A stretch of 64,000 nt of DNA from Methanosarcina sp. DH2 (GTDB lineage Archaea > Halobacteriota > Methanosarcinia > Methanosarcinales > Methanosarcinaceae). Position 1 is the first letter of the stretch; every line of letters begins with the position of its first letter. The position numbers and the translations under genes were made by a program. This document shows, piece after piece, positions 1 through 7,758 of this stretch. The notes under the pieces were generated by a model, which saw nothing but the letters and a program-made list of their open reading frames with translations, did no database searches and had not been told where the DNA came from. The DNA is taken from assembly GCF_020804225.1 (NCBI RefSeq), contig NZ_WJBI01000017.1:1-64000 (forward strand). Reading direction: 5' to 3'.

Positions 1-240
1 CGCTCCCTGGCTGTGAACCCGCCTATAATCCTGGCAGATGAGCCAACAGGAAACCTGGACACCAAGACCGGAGATTATATTCTGGAATTTCTGGATGGAC
101 TGCATGAAAAGGAAGGAAAGACGATTATCATCGTAACTCATGACCTGGAGCTGGTAAAATATGCAACAAGAGTTGTGTACATAAGAGACGGTGAGATCGA
201 AAAAATCGAGGAGCACAAGAAAAACGAAAAGGTGGAATAA
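1..240 (+). CDS. ABC transporter ATP-binding protein, C-terminal part
   Basis: The reading frame is open from base 1, so the gene starts upstream of the window. About 79 residues remain. They carry the Walker B/D-loop segment LADEPTGNLDTKTG and the switch histidine in IIIVTHDLELVKYA, which is typical of the LolD/MacB-like (MJ0796) ATPase subfamily. The Walker A and signature motifs lie outside the window. It ends 2 bp before a COG1361-type membrane protein, and a MacB/FtsX permease follows, so it should power that exporter or mechanotransmission complex at the inner face of the membrane. The family assignment is firm. The substrate is unknown. Confidence 0.93.
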   Translation, partial: RSLAVNPPIILADEPTGNLDTKTGDYILEFLDGLHEKEGKTIIIVTHDLELVKYATRVVYIRDGEIEKIEEHKKNEKVE

Positions 241-242
241 AA

Positions 243-1625
243 ATGAAGAAATTCTCTTTACTAACATTAATACTGCTGGTTTCAGCATTCATATGCCTAG
301 GGGCTGGAACAGCCCTTGGCGCATCAAACGGAAACATAAATTCCGCATCCGTGCAGGTAAACCTGACCAACCAGAACCCTGATGCTGCCCGGCCCGGAGA
401 AGCCGTAGAGCTTACATTCAGCGTGCAGAATGTAGGAAAAAATGACCTGAAAGATATCACTGTTTCAGTTGAACCTGAGTACCCTTTCTCAAAGCTTTCA
501 GGGGAATCCCTTGAAAAATCGATGTCTTACCTGAATGCACGGCAGGAAGATGATGATGCAGGCGTCCTGAAGTTCAAGCTGCTGACCGATTCCAATGCTT
601 CCGAAGGCACGTATAAAATGAAAGTCACAACCACTTCAAAAAGCGGATCAGGTTCCTCTTCAAGCACGATGACCACTACAAACACCATATATCTCGATGT
701 AAGAGGCAAAGAATACGCCCAGATTGTGACCATAGATAAAGCAAACATTGACCTTGCAAAAGAAGAGCCTCTTAAATTTATAATCACAAACACCGGAAAC
801 TCCCCTCTGAAAAACATGGTCATCTCCTGGGAAGACCCCGAAGGCGTAATTTTACCTGTTTATTCGGACAATACAAAGTATATCAAATACCTGTCAGCCG
901 GAGACTCTATAGACATTATTTACTCGGTAATGGCGGATGTGAATGCTGATCCGGGACTCTATACTCTGAATTTAACCCTCAGTTATGAAGACTTTGAGTC
1001 CAATGAAAAAATAATCAAAACCACAGCAGGGCTTTTCGTAGGTGGAGAAACAGATTTTGATGTATCTTTCTCGGAAAGTGATGCAGGAGAGATCTCTCTC
1101 TCAGTTGCAAATGTCGGCAACAACATTGCATATTCCGTGAAAGTATCGGTTCCGAAACAGGATAATTTCAAGGTAACAGGAAGCTCTTCAAGTATCGTTG
1201 GAAACCTTGAGAAAGGAGACTACACAATCGCTTCCTTTAATGTCGCAAGTACACAGGCTGCTGGCGAGAGTGGAAAATCAGGATCCGGTACAGCAAAAAC
1301 CAGTTCAGGAGACAATGTGCCCCCCGCATCTGGAGCCACCTCTCCATTGAAAGTTCAGATTGAATATACGGATGCGAAAGGAGAAAGAATCACGGTTGAT
1401 AGAGATGTCGAAATCGAGATGACTTCAGCCGCAATGGCCACTGGAGGCAGGCCCGGAGCAGATAGCAACAACCAGGGTTCCTACCTGCCCTACCTCGTAG
1501 TAATAATAGTCGCAGGAGCAGGTGTTTTCATGTACCGCAGGAAAAAACAGTCCGGAAACGGAAAACAGTCCGGAGACAAAAAGCCTGAAGAACAGAAATA
1601 CAGCCTTAAGACGCCCAGAGACTGA
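243..1625 (+). CDS. Membrane-anchored COG1361 (S-layer/CARDB-like) protein of an ABC operon
   Basis: This 460-residue protein has an N-terminal signal peptide (hydrophobic residues about 5-26, ending near ALGAS). Two or three beta-rich Ig-like/CARDB-like repeats follow, with recurring patterns such as FSVQNVGKNDL and FIITNTGNSPL. A Ser/Gly/Thr-rich stretch lies near residues 340-380, and one C-terminal transmembrane helix (about residues 418-436) is followed by a Lys-rich cytoplasmic tail. The start codon lies behind a GGTGGA Shine-Dalgarno inside the end of the ATPase gene, so the two are translationally linked. In archaea such proteins sit between a MacB-like ATPase and permease and act outside the cell. 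The role here is inferred from that context. Confidence 0.8.
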   Translation: MKKFSLLTLILLVSAFICLGAGTALGASNGNINSASVQVNLTNQNPDAARPGEAVELTFSVQNVGKNDLKDITVSVEPEYPFSKLSGESLEKSMSYLNARQEDDDAGVLKFKLLTDSNASEGTYKMKVTTTSKSGSGSSSSTMTTTNTIYLDVRGKEYAQIVTIDKANIDLAKEEPLKFIITNTGNSPLKNMVISWEDPEGVILPVYSDNTKYIKYLSAGDSIDIIYSVMADVNADPGLYTLNLTLSYEDFESNEKIIKTTAGLFVGGETDFDVSFSESDAGEISLSVANVGNNIAYSVKVSVPKQDNFKVTGSSSSIVGNLEKGDYTIASFNVASTQAAGESGKSGSGTAKTSSGDNVPPASGATSPLKVQIEYTDAKGERITVDRDVEIEMTSAAMATGGRPGADSNNQGSYLPYLVVIIVAGAGVFMYRRKKQSGNGKQSGDKKPEEQKYSLKTPRD

Positions 1626-1660
1626 AAAATCAACATCCTTAGGGAACGGAAGGATGCAAA

Positions 1661-2887
1661 ATGAGAAATTCAACCTACCTGAAAATGGGCCTGAACATGC
1701 TTGTACACAGCAAGCTCCGGAGCTGGCTGACCATTATCGGGATAGTTATAGGAGTCGGATCTGTAATTGGCATTGTCTCTTTAGGGGATGCCATGCAGGC
1801 AGACATACAGAGCAGGCTTGCGGAGATGGACCTTACAAAAATAACCATATCTCCAGGATATACTAAAGCATCATCCAGCATGCGTGGTCCTTCCTGGATG
1901 GCAGGGGATGTATCGACAGACTCCGAATTGACAGATGATGATATTGATGCCCTTAAGGGTCTGGACGGTATACAATACATAACCGGTCAGATTTCCGGTA
2001 GTGAAGAGGCAAAATATGCAGGAGAAACCGCAACCCTCTCAATTACGGGTGTGGATCCCCAGGTCTGGAAATATACGACGACACTTAAGACGCAATCCGG
2101 GAGATTGCTTGAACCAGCTGATAAGTATGTCGCAGTCATAGGAAGCGACATTGCCAGTGGAATTTATGACCGGAATATAGGAATTAACCAGGTAATAACA
2201 ATCAACGGTAAAGCAGTCAGAGTTGTTGGAATTTTGGAAGAAAAAGGGGCAGGGGATGACTCAAAAATCTACATGCCAATAGATGGGGCAGTAGAACTTA
2301 TTGATGACGCAGAAAAAGATGTTTATGATAGCATCACTGTGAAAGCCAGGAGTGAGGATCTTGTGAACGGACTTATGGAAGATATCGAGGACAAGCTCAT
2401 GGTTTCAAGACACATTATCCGGGAGGATGACAGGGACTTTTCCGTGACAGCTTCAAAATCCATGGCAGAATCAGTTACCGAAATGACAAGTTCGATGACC
2501 CTCTTCCTTGGAGCTATCGCAGCCGTCTCCCTGCTGGTAGGGTCCGTGGGTATTGCTAACACTATGTTTACCTCTGTCCTTGAAAAAACAAAGGAAATAG
2601 GGACTATGAAAGCCATTGGCGCTAAAAACAGGGATATCCTCATGATTTTCCTTTTTAACTCCGCAATGGTAGGCCTTGTTGGCGGTGTTCTTGGAGTTAT
2701 TCTGGGATGGATTGTTTCAGCTGGTCTCCAATCTATGATGGGAAGTGATATGACTTCAGGAGGCGTAAGCCCTTACCTGATGATTGAAGGGCTTGCCCTG
2801 GCAATTCTGATAGGTGTGATTTCGGGAATGGTACCTGCGTACAGGGCCTCGAAGTTAAAGCCAGTAGATGCATTAAGATATGAATGA
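1661..2887 (+). CDS. MacB/FtsX-family ABC transporter permease
   Basis: This 408-residue protein has the MacB topology. A cytoplasmic N-terminus and first membrane helix (residues about 20-43) are followed by a MacB_PCD extracytoplasmic domain (about 45-260). Three C-terminal helices form the FtsX domain, with the conserved segment VGIANTMFTSVLEKTKEIG, and the end PVDALRYE is the classic family C-terminus. A GGAAGG ribosome binding site precedes the ATG. It is the third gene of the exporter operon, 35 bp after the COG1361 protein. The assignment to the macrolide-export/lipoprotein-release-like superfamily is certain. The substrate cannot be read from the sequence. Confidence 0.92.
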   Translation: MRNSTYLKMGLNMLVHSKLRSWLTIIGIVIGVGSVIGIVSLGDAMQADIQSRLAEMDLTKITISPGYTKASSSMRGPSWMAGDVSTDSELTDDDIDALKGLDGIQYITGQISGSEEAKYAGETATLSITGVDPQVWKYTTTLKTQSGRLLEPADKYVAVIGSDIASGIYDRNIGINQVITINGKAVRVVGILEEKGAGDDSKIYMPIDGAVELIDDAEKDVYDSITVKARSEDLVNGLMEDIEDKLMVSRHIIREDDRDFSVTASKSMAESVTEMTSSMTLFLGAIAAVSLLVGSVGIANTMFTSVLEKTKEIGTMKAIGAKNRDILMIFLFNSAMVGLVGGVLGVILGWIVSAGLQSMMGSDMTSGGVSPYLMIEGLALAILIGVISGMVPAYRASKLKPVDALRYE

Positions 2888-2890
2888 ATT

Positions 2891-2910
2891 AGGAAGGAAT
2901 CACCCTTCCT
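2891..2910 (+). terminator. Hairpin after the ABC operon
   Basis: The arms AGGAAGG and CCTTCCT form a perfect 7-bp stem with a 6-nt loop, directly after the permease stop codon. No strong T-run follows, so it may be a transcript-end stabiliser rather than a true terminator. Confidence 0.35.
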
Positions 2911-3017
2911 TAGTTTCCTGCTTAAGCGGAAAAGGGAAAGTAGGGAAAAGCGAGTCTGATTTATTTGGCCGTTTTTTTAAAAAGAACAGGAGTCTACGCG
3001 GATGTAAAACCCTTAAT

Positions 3018-3695
3018 TTATACAATTTTTCTCCCGAACATCACTGCAAACTGATAGTACTTATATATACAGCTGACATCACGAAAACCTGTTTCTTTAA
3101 GCCAGTCCAGCTGTTGATCTAATTTTGAATCCTTATCAAGCTTGGTTCTTTCATAACCAGCCAGTATTTCTTCTTCAGGCAAGCCGCTGCCTTCGACATA
3201 CAGTCTCCAGGTTGTTTTATTTAAATTTTCTATGAAAGGAGTTTCTCCATGTACCTGATCGGCGTTAATAAAAATTCCGTTCTCTTTAAGTATGGAGTAA
3301 CTTTTTTTGTAGAGATCTCTTTTGTCTTCATCCTCCAGGTGATGGATAGATAGGGCTGAGATTACCATATCATATTTTTCCACGAAATCATATTTTGAAT
3401 AGTCTGCTGCAATGTACTTTACATTTGAGTTATTTTTGAATCTGTCTTTTGCCATATCCAGCATCTTTTCCGAGATGTCAATAAGCGTGAATGATGCCTC
3501 TGGATATCTTTTCATCATAAACGACGATAATAGTCCTGTTCCGGCACCTATGTCCAGTATATCTGGATTTTCCTTATTTACTGATGCCACGGATACAGTT
3601 GTTCCATAAAAATCATTGAAACAGGGTATGAATTTCTTCCTCTGTTCATCATACTTTTTTGAGATAGCATCAAACTTTCTTTGAATTTCACTCAT
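3018..3695 (-). CDS. Class I SAM-dependent methyltransferase
   Basis: This 225-residue protein carries the Rossmann methyltransferase motif I DILDIGAGTGLLS, motif II TLIDISEKMLDMA and the post-II sequence VISALSIHHLEDEDK. It resembles the UbiE/COQ5-like or methyltransferase-type-12 group. The ATG follows a GGAGGA ribosome binding site at a good distance. It is a single gene converging on the exporter operon, and nothing nearby suggests a substrate. A small-molecule methylation role is likely. Confidence 0.85.
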   Translation of the reverse strand: MSEIQRKFDAISKKYDEQRKKFIPCFNDFYGTTVSVASVNKENPDILDIGAGTGLLSSFMMKRYPEASFTLIDISEKMLDMAKDRFKNNSNVKYIAADYSKYDFVEKYDMVISALSIHHLEDEDKRDLYKKSYSILKENGIFINADQVHGETPFIENLNKTTWRLYVEGSGLPEEEILAGYERTKLDKDSKLDQQLDWLKETGFRDVSCIYKYYQFAVMFGRKIV

Positions 3696-3895
3696 GTTTT
3701 CCTCCAGGTCTTTGCACCAGGGAAGGGCGCTTCCTTTCCTTCTTACTGCATATGCGTTTGTTCTGCAATATAATTAATTCATTTTGGCCTGTTACCGTAT
3801 CTAATATTCGTTTTTAATCTCTCTAAACCAGTTTAGGTGGATTTCTACAAAGCTCAATAAATAATTTATTTATATTTTGCGGCACTGTTAGAGTC

Positions 3896-4144
3896 ATGTA
3901 TAATGAAGATAAAGCAGCAGCCAGCGATGATAAGAGCCGTGAATTTGGCGTATTGGGGGATGTCCTGAGAGAACTACAAAGGGAAGAAATGGAACATACC
4001 GAGACTTGCCAGGTAGAAATTTCAGAGACCAGCATAACAAAAGAAATGCTTGAGTTAATAACAGAAATCAACACAACGTTAAAAGAGATCGCGGAAACTC
4101 AGAAGAAGATACTGGAAGAGGTTCAAAAGAACAAGACCGAATAA
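3896..4144 (+). CDS. Small coiled-coil protein of unknown function, probably leaderless
   Basis: This 82-residue acidic protein is not recognised. The second half (about residues 45-80) is a continuous amphipathic helix with Ile/Leu heptads (MLELITEINTTLKEIAE), likely a coiled coil for oligomerisation. The TATA-like box TTTATATT lies near 3868-3875, about 25 bp before the ATG, and there is no Shine-Dalgarno, so the mRNA is probably leaderless. No partner gene is adjacent. Confidence 0.6.
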   Translation: MYNEDKAAASDDKSREFGVLGDVLRELQREEMEHTETCQVEISETSITKEMLELITEINTTLKEIAETQKKILEEVQKNKTE

Positions 4145-4585
4145 ACCTTCTATTCACACCTTTTTTTCAATTATGGTTTATGTATAGTCGTGCTGGTGAC
4201 CGCTTTAGTGTTTAATCGTATACTCTATCGCACATTGATTATCACTACCAAAGCTGATTGACCCATCATTTTTACTCTTCAATTCTAGTTTAAAATTTTT
4301 GGGAGTGGGGAATCTGAAAGAGGTTTATATCCAACTTAGAAAGATCCGTACATACGACTGTTCTCCACAACCCATTTAATATAATACTAAAGTTGTATTT
4401 ATACTTCACTTCTGAAAATGAAAAAAGAATTACCTTTCATTATGTCGATTGATTCTATCAATCCTGGCTCCTAAAGGACAGAAAAGATCATAAAAGGTCG
4501 GGATTATGCAGGGCGAAAGAAATGATTTGCTTTACATGATAACCGTTTTTTGCTCATGTTCTCCTCCTGAGTTTCACCCAATGTA
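4145..4585. other. Intergenic, no gene recognised
   Basis: This is AT-rich sequence with no convincing reading frame on either strand. It contains one small inverted repeat, GATTGAT-TCT-ATCAATC, near 4446-4462. Confidence 0.5.
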
Positions 4586-4741
4586 TTATTCTTTCAATTT
4601 CATCGGTTCTCCGCAGCAGTCCATATCACCAGCACAGCCCATAGAGCAGCGTTCATCCCCACACTCATTTGTTACTTTAAGTTCGAGCCCGCATCTCTCA
4701 CAGACAAGAATTTGACCCTGCTTCAAGTTGGTGCAATTCAT
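4586..4741 (-). CDS. 51-residue desulforedoxin-like/rubredoxin-knuckle protein
   Basis: A short gene encoding 51 residues with eight cysteines. The pattern CERCGLELKV (Cys14, Cys17) followed later by DCCGEPMKL (Cys42, Cys43) is the desulforedoxin signature, an Fe(Cys)4 site built from CxxC and adjacent CC. An insert with Cys27, Cys32 and Cys36 (ECGDERCSMGC) sits between them and is not part of classic desulforedoxin, so a second metal site or disulfide is possible. The ATG is preceded by GAGGA at a correct distance, which supports real translation. A role in electron transfer or oxidative-stress defence is inferred from the fold; it could instead be a zinc ribbon. Confidence 0.8.
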   Translation of the reverse strand: MNCTNLKQGQILVCERCGLELKVTNECGDERCSMGCAGDMDCCGEPMKLKE

Positions 4742-4870
4742 TACATATCCTCCTCGATATTACTTGACAGGAAAAATATGTAATTTAGGTTAAAATTGCT
4801 TTTGAAACAATAGTTCTGAATATTAGTCTACGAACCTGTATTGGTTTGCGAAAGAAGAAACTCGAATCTT

Positions 4871-6232
4871 TCAGTTACTGTCTTCAAAGTTTTTTCTTGC
4901 AGCACAGCTTTCAAGTGACGCATGGGCGACGGCTTTTGCAACCGCAGGCACTACATGCTTATCGAGGGGGTCCGGGATGATATGGTCTTCGGAAAGCTCG
5001 CCTGCGGTCACAACATTTGCAAGCGCACAGGCTGCTGCCATCTCCATCTCTGGTGTTATCTTTCTTGCACAGGTGCCAAGAGCCCCTTTGAAGACACCAG
5101 GGAAACTCAGGCAATTGTTGAGTTGGTTTGGAAAGTCTGACCTGCCAGTAGCAACAATTCTCGCACCCGCTCTCTTTGCAGCTTCAGGCATGATTTCAGG
5201 GACAGGGTTTGCCATTGCCATTACAACTGCGTCTTTTGCCATCGAGAGGACCATATCCTCGGTTACGATTCCTCCTACTGAGACTCCTATAAAGAGGTCA
5301 GCTCCGGGTAAGGCTTCTTTGAGGCCGCCTTTTAACTTCTTAGGGTTCGTAAGCCTGGCAATTTCCTCTTTTACTGGATTCATGCCACTTTCCCGTCCTT
5401 CATATACAATCCCCTGGCTGTCGCAGGTAAGGATTTTTGCAGGGTTTGCTCCTGCCCGGATCAGAAACCTTATAATTGCAACTCCTGCAGCCCCAAGCCC
5501 TGAGATGACTATTTTTAGCTCTCTCAGTTCTTTTTTTACGATTTTAAGGGCATTCAGGAGCCCTGCAAATACTACAATGGCCGTCCCGTGCTGGTCGTCA
5601 TGGATAACAGGAAGGTCAAGCTCTTCCCGCAGCCTCGCCTCGATTTCAAAACAGCGGGGTGCACTGATATCTTCAAGGTTGATGCCTCCGAAAACCGGAG
5701 CCAGGTTTTTTACTGCTTTTATAATCTCTTCAGTGTCCTGTGTGTCCAGGCAGATAGGAAAAGCGTCTATGCCGGCAAATTCTTTGAAGATAATCGCCTT
5801 TCCTTCCATAACCGGCAGAGCCGCATAAGGTCCTATGTTCCCAAGCCCGAGTACAGCTGAGCCGTCAGTTACGACAGCAACTGTATTTTTCTTAAGGGTG
5901 TAAAGGTAAACAAGGTTAGGGTTTTCACTAATTCTCCGGCACGGTTCGGCAACTCCGGGTGTATAGGCAACGCTGAGGTCGTGGATTGTACGGAGGCGAA
6001 CCTTGCTTGCAACCTCAAGTACACCCCCAAGCCTCCTGTGCATTGCAAGCGACTCCTGATACAGTGAATCGTGCGTGCCATCATCTTTTTCGGTACCCTT
6101 TTCAAAGGCCTTTTGGGAATCTGCCTTAAAGTCCGAATCCGCCTCAAAGCCTTTATCAATATTTTCTTTCAGATCTCTTTCCGAGCCTGAAACCGAACGA
6201 ATGTCTTTTATTCCGAAAACCCCCTTTGACAA
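4871..6232 (-). CDS. Malic enzyme (NAD(P)-dependent, oxaloacetate-decarboxylating malate dehydrogenase)
   Basis: This enzyme converts malate to pyruvate and CO2 with NAD(P)H formation. The core shows the malic enzyme N-domain (SVAYTPGVAEPCR, GDGSAVLGLGNIG-like TDGSAVLGLGNIG), the metal-site segment IHDDQHGTAIVV, and the Rossmann NAD-binding domain with VISGLGAAGVAI. The family core begins near residue 57 (YQESLAMHRRLGG). The frame stays open upstream to a TTG at 6232, which would give a charged extension of about 55 residues absent from typical members. The true start may therefore be internal; the ATG at 6043 is too late to keep the full fold. No operon partner. Tandem palindromic repeats lie just upstream. 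Confidence 0.93.
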   Translation of the reverse strand: MSKGVFGIKDIRSVSGSERDLKENIDKGFEADSDFKADSQKAFEKGTEKDDGTHDSLYQESLAMHRRLGGVLEVASKVRLRTIHDLSVAYTPGVAEPCRRISENPNLVYLYTLKKNTVAVVTDGSAVLGLGNIGPYAALPVMEGKAIIFKEFAGIDAFPICLDTQDTEEIIKAVKNLAPVFGGINLEDISAPRCFEIEARLREELDLPVIHDDQHGTAIVVFAGLLNALKIVKKELRELKIVISGLGAAGVAIIRFLIRAGANPAKILTCDSQGIVYEGRESGMNPVKEEIARLTNPKKLKGGLKEALPGADLFIGVSVGGIVTEDMVLSMAKDAVVMAMANPVPEIMPEAAKRAGARIVATGRSDFPNQLNNCLSFPGVFKGALGTCARKITPEMEMAAACALANVVTAGELSEDHIIPDPLDKHVVPAVAKAVAHASLESCAARKNFEDSN

Positions 6233-6286
6233 GGCAAATCCTGTGTCCGAAGAGAGAAATCTCCGGAAAAGATGCCTGTAAGAGAT

Positions 6287-6366
6287 ATAACGTTATACAG
6301 TGATTTATAACGTTATACAATGATTTATAACGTTATACAGTGATTTATAATGCTACATAGTGATTT
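6287..6366. repeat. Four tandem 20-bp repeats with a palindromic core, upstream of malic enzyme
   Basis: Units occupy 6287-6306, 6307-6326, 6327-6346 and 6347-6366. Units 1-3 share ATAACGTTATACARTGATTT; unit 4 is degenerate. The core ATAACGTTAT is a perfect 10-bp palindrome. The 20-bp spacing is about two helical turns, so sites face the same side of the DNA. This arrangement suits a cooperative operator for the malic enzyme gene transcribed leftward. Confidence 0.8.
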
Positions 6367-6538
6367 GCAGAAATAATAGATAAACCCGATGGGGTAAAAT
6401 GAACCCGGACTAAAGAATGCGGGTTCGGGTTGCAATTAAGAAATATCAAAATTAAGAGGGAATTTTACTTCCACGTTTTCTCAATTTGCATGCCTGTTTT
6501 CCAGAAAGAAATATACCACTTAAAGAGAATTACCCTGT

Positions 6539-6934
6539 ATGCAGATTAAAGGAATTGCCCGCGATACTCTTGATTTTATTCTTGAAGCTAGCAGGTCAAT
6601 GGCTCCGGAAGAGTTTGCCGGGCTTTTGCAGGAGAAGGATGGCATAATCACTGAGGTGCTTATTCTTCCAGGCACCGAATCAAGTGATTCAAGCGCGGTT
6701 CTCAGGCTTTACATGATGCCGAATGTAAAAGCTGCAGGTTCGGTCCACAGTCACCCCGGACCCAATCGTAGTCCTTCAGAAGCCGACTTACACCTTTTTT
6801 CGAAAACCGGAAACTGCCATATCATAGTTGGCCGTCCCTACAACAGGCAGAGCTGGACCTGCTATGACAGGGGAGGGAATATTAGAGAGCTTCCTGTCCT
6901 TGACATAGAATTCGAAGAAGACGAGGAAATTTAA
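6539..6934 (+). CDS. JAMM/MPN+ metallopeptidase (archaeal Mov34/PAD-1 type)
   Basis: This 131-residue protein carries the full JAMM zinc site: Glu in PEEFAGLL, then HSHPGPNRSPSEAD (HxH followed about ten residues later by Asp, with the intervening Ser). Archaeal JAMM proteins of this size remove ubiquitin-like SAMP modifiers (desampylases) or process sulfur carriers. The C-terminus is acidic (EFEEDEEI). A TATA-like box near 6511-6515 about 26 bp before the ATG, with no Shine-Dalgarno, suggests a leaderless transcript. The fold and catalytic residues are seen directly. The substrate is inferred. Confidence 0.88.
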   Translation: MQIKGIARDTLDFILEASRSMAPEEFAGLLQEKDGIITEVLILPGTESSDSSAVLRLYMMPNVKAAGSVHSHPGPNRSPSEADLHLFSKTGNCHIIVGRPYNRQSWTCYDRGGNIRELPVLDIEFEEDEEI

Positions 6935-7030
6935 TAAAACAAAAAACGATGTGACTGTTTCTCCCTGCAGCATAAAGTTCTGTTCCAGGCATCCAGCGAA
7001 TGTTCAGGCAACGTCCAGGCTAATATCTCA

Positions 7031-7106
7031 ATCTCGTTCTCTTTAGTAACCTTAAAATCTCGTTCTCTTTAGTAACCTTAAAATCTCGTTCTCTTTAGTA
7101 ACCTTA
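7031..7106. repeat. Three tandem 26-bp repeats
   Basis: Near-identical 26-bp units start at 7031, 7057 and 7083, and the third is cut short at about 7106. Each contains CTCGTTCTCTTTAGTAACC. They lie between the JAMM gene and the promoter of the small Cys4 gene. No open frame covers them. Function unknown. Confidence 0.85.
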
Positions 7107-7217
7107 ACTGTTTTTTTCATTATTATGCCTTAAAAAGTGGCATTTTTCTTCGGACCTGCCTGCTGCCTGCCTTATCCCCTACCAAAAACATTTTATTTAC
7201 AGATACACATTATTTAT

Positions 7218-7326
7218 GGGATACACCCTGAACTTCATTTAAAATGAAGCAGCTTTAACTTCAAGGTTGTATCCGGGAAACATATCTGGGACTCAAGAAC
7301 CAGATAGCCTTCACGTATCTGGAGGT
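7218..7326 (+). promoter_or_regulatory. Structured 5' leader, candidate riboswitch or thermosensor-like element
   Basis: A TATA-like TTTTATTTA at 7191-7199 places transcription start near 7218. The RNA would open with GGATACA (7219-7225) pairing with TGTATCC (7268-7274), enclosing the hairpin CTTCAT/ATGAAG (7233-7238, 7244-7249). Downstream, CCAGATA (7300-7306) can pair perfectly either with TATCTGG at 7283-7289 or with TATCTGG at 7316-7322. The second partner shares its GG with the Shine-Dalgarno GGAGGT (7321-7326) of the next gene. The two stems exclude each other, which is the layout of a translational expression platform. It does not match a riboswitch class known to me. Confidence 0.6.
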
Positions 7327-7336
7327 AGTAATCCTA

Positions 7337-7510
7337 ATGCCTACATGCCAAGACTGCAGATTTTATACGGCTATTGATGAGCTAAAAGGCGAATGTTTCA
7401 GCCTCGGATTTGAAGTACGCGGGAAAACCGATTCCAAGAAGTGCCCGGAGCGGGCTTTCAGGCCAAATAAAGGTCCCAAATCGAAAAACGCCGGAGCGGC
7501 AAGGTATTAA
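7337..7510 (+). CDS. 57-residue Cys4 protein, possible small iron-sulfur/HiPIP-like or zinc protein
   Basis: A 57-residue protein starting MPTCQDCRFY with GGAGGT ten bases upstream. The four cysteines are Cys4, Cys7, Cys20 and Cys36 (CxxC-x12-C-x15-C), enough for one metal or iron-sulfur site. The C-terminal third is basic (RPNKGPKSK). The spacing recalls the small subunits of benzylsuccinate-synthase-like enzymes, but I cannot confirm homology. Its conspicuous structured leader and own promoter argue that it is expressed under a specific condition. Function unknown. Confidence 0.7.
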   Translation: MPTCQDCRFYTAIDELKGECFSLGFEVRGKTDSKKCPERAFRPNKGPKSKNAGAARY

Positions 7511-7758
7511 AAATGAACCGCGGATTGGGGACGAAAAAAGCTCTATTAAACGAGGTTGAAGTGTAAAAATACATTGATCAAGCCTCCAGCTGGACAAAAA
7601 ACCGGAAAGCGCAAAAAATCTGTTTCTGCTTGCCGGAATCAAACGGATTTCAGGTTAAGTCCTATTCAACATTTTCTTTTTATATCTCCTTTTTTACCTT
7701 TACGTTTCTCTCTATACCGATATCTGTTATTATCCCTTTATCTTGAAGCCTTCAGTTT

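Noticed and set aside
2880-3122. 80-residue plus-strand frame after the permease
   Set aside because: It overlaps the hairpin and the end of the methyltransferase gene and has no coding features.
4506-4715. 69-residue plus-strand frame
   Set aside because: It overlaps the desulforedoxin-like gene on the other strand, which has the metal motif and ribosome binding site.
4977-5828. 283-residue plus-strand frame
   Set aside because: Antisense shadow of the malic enzyme gene with no coding features.
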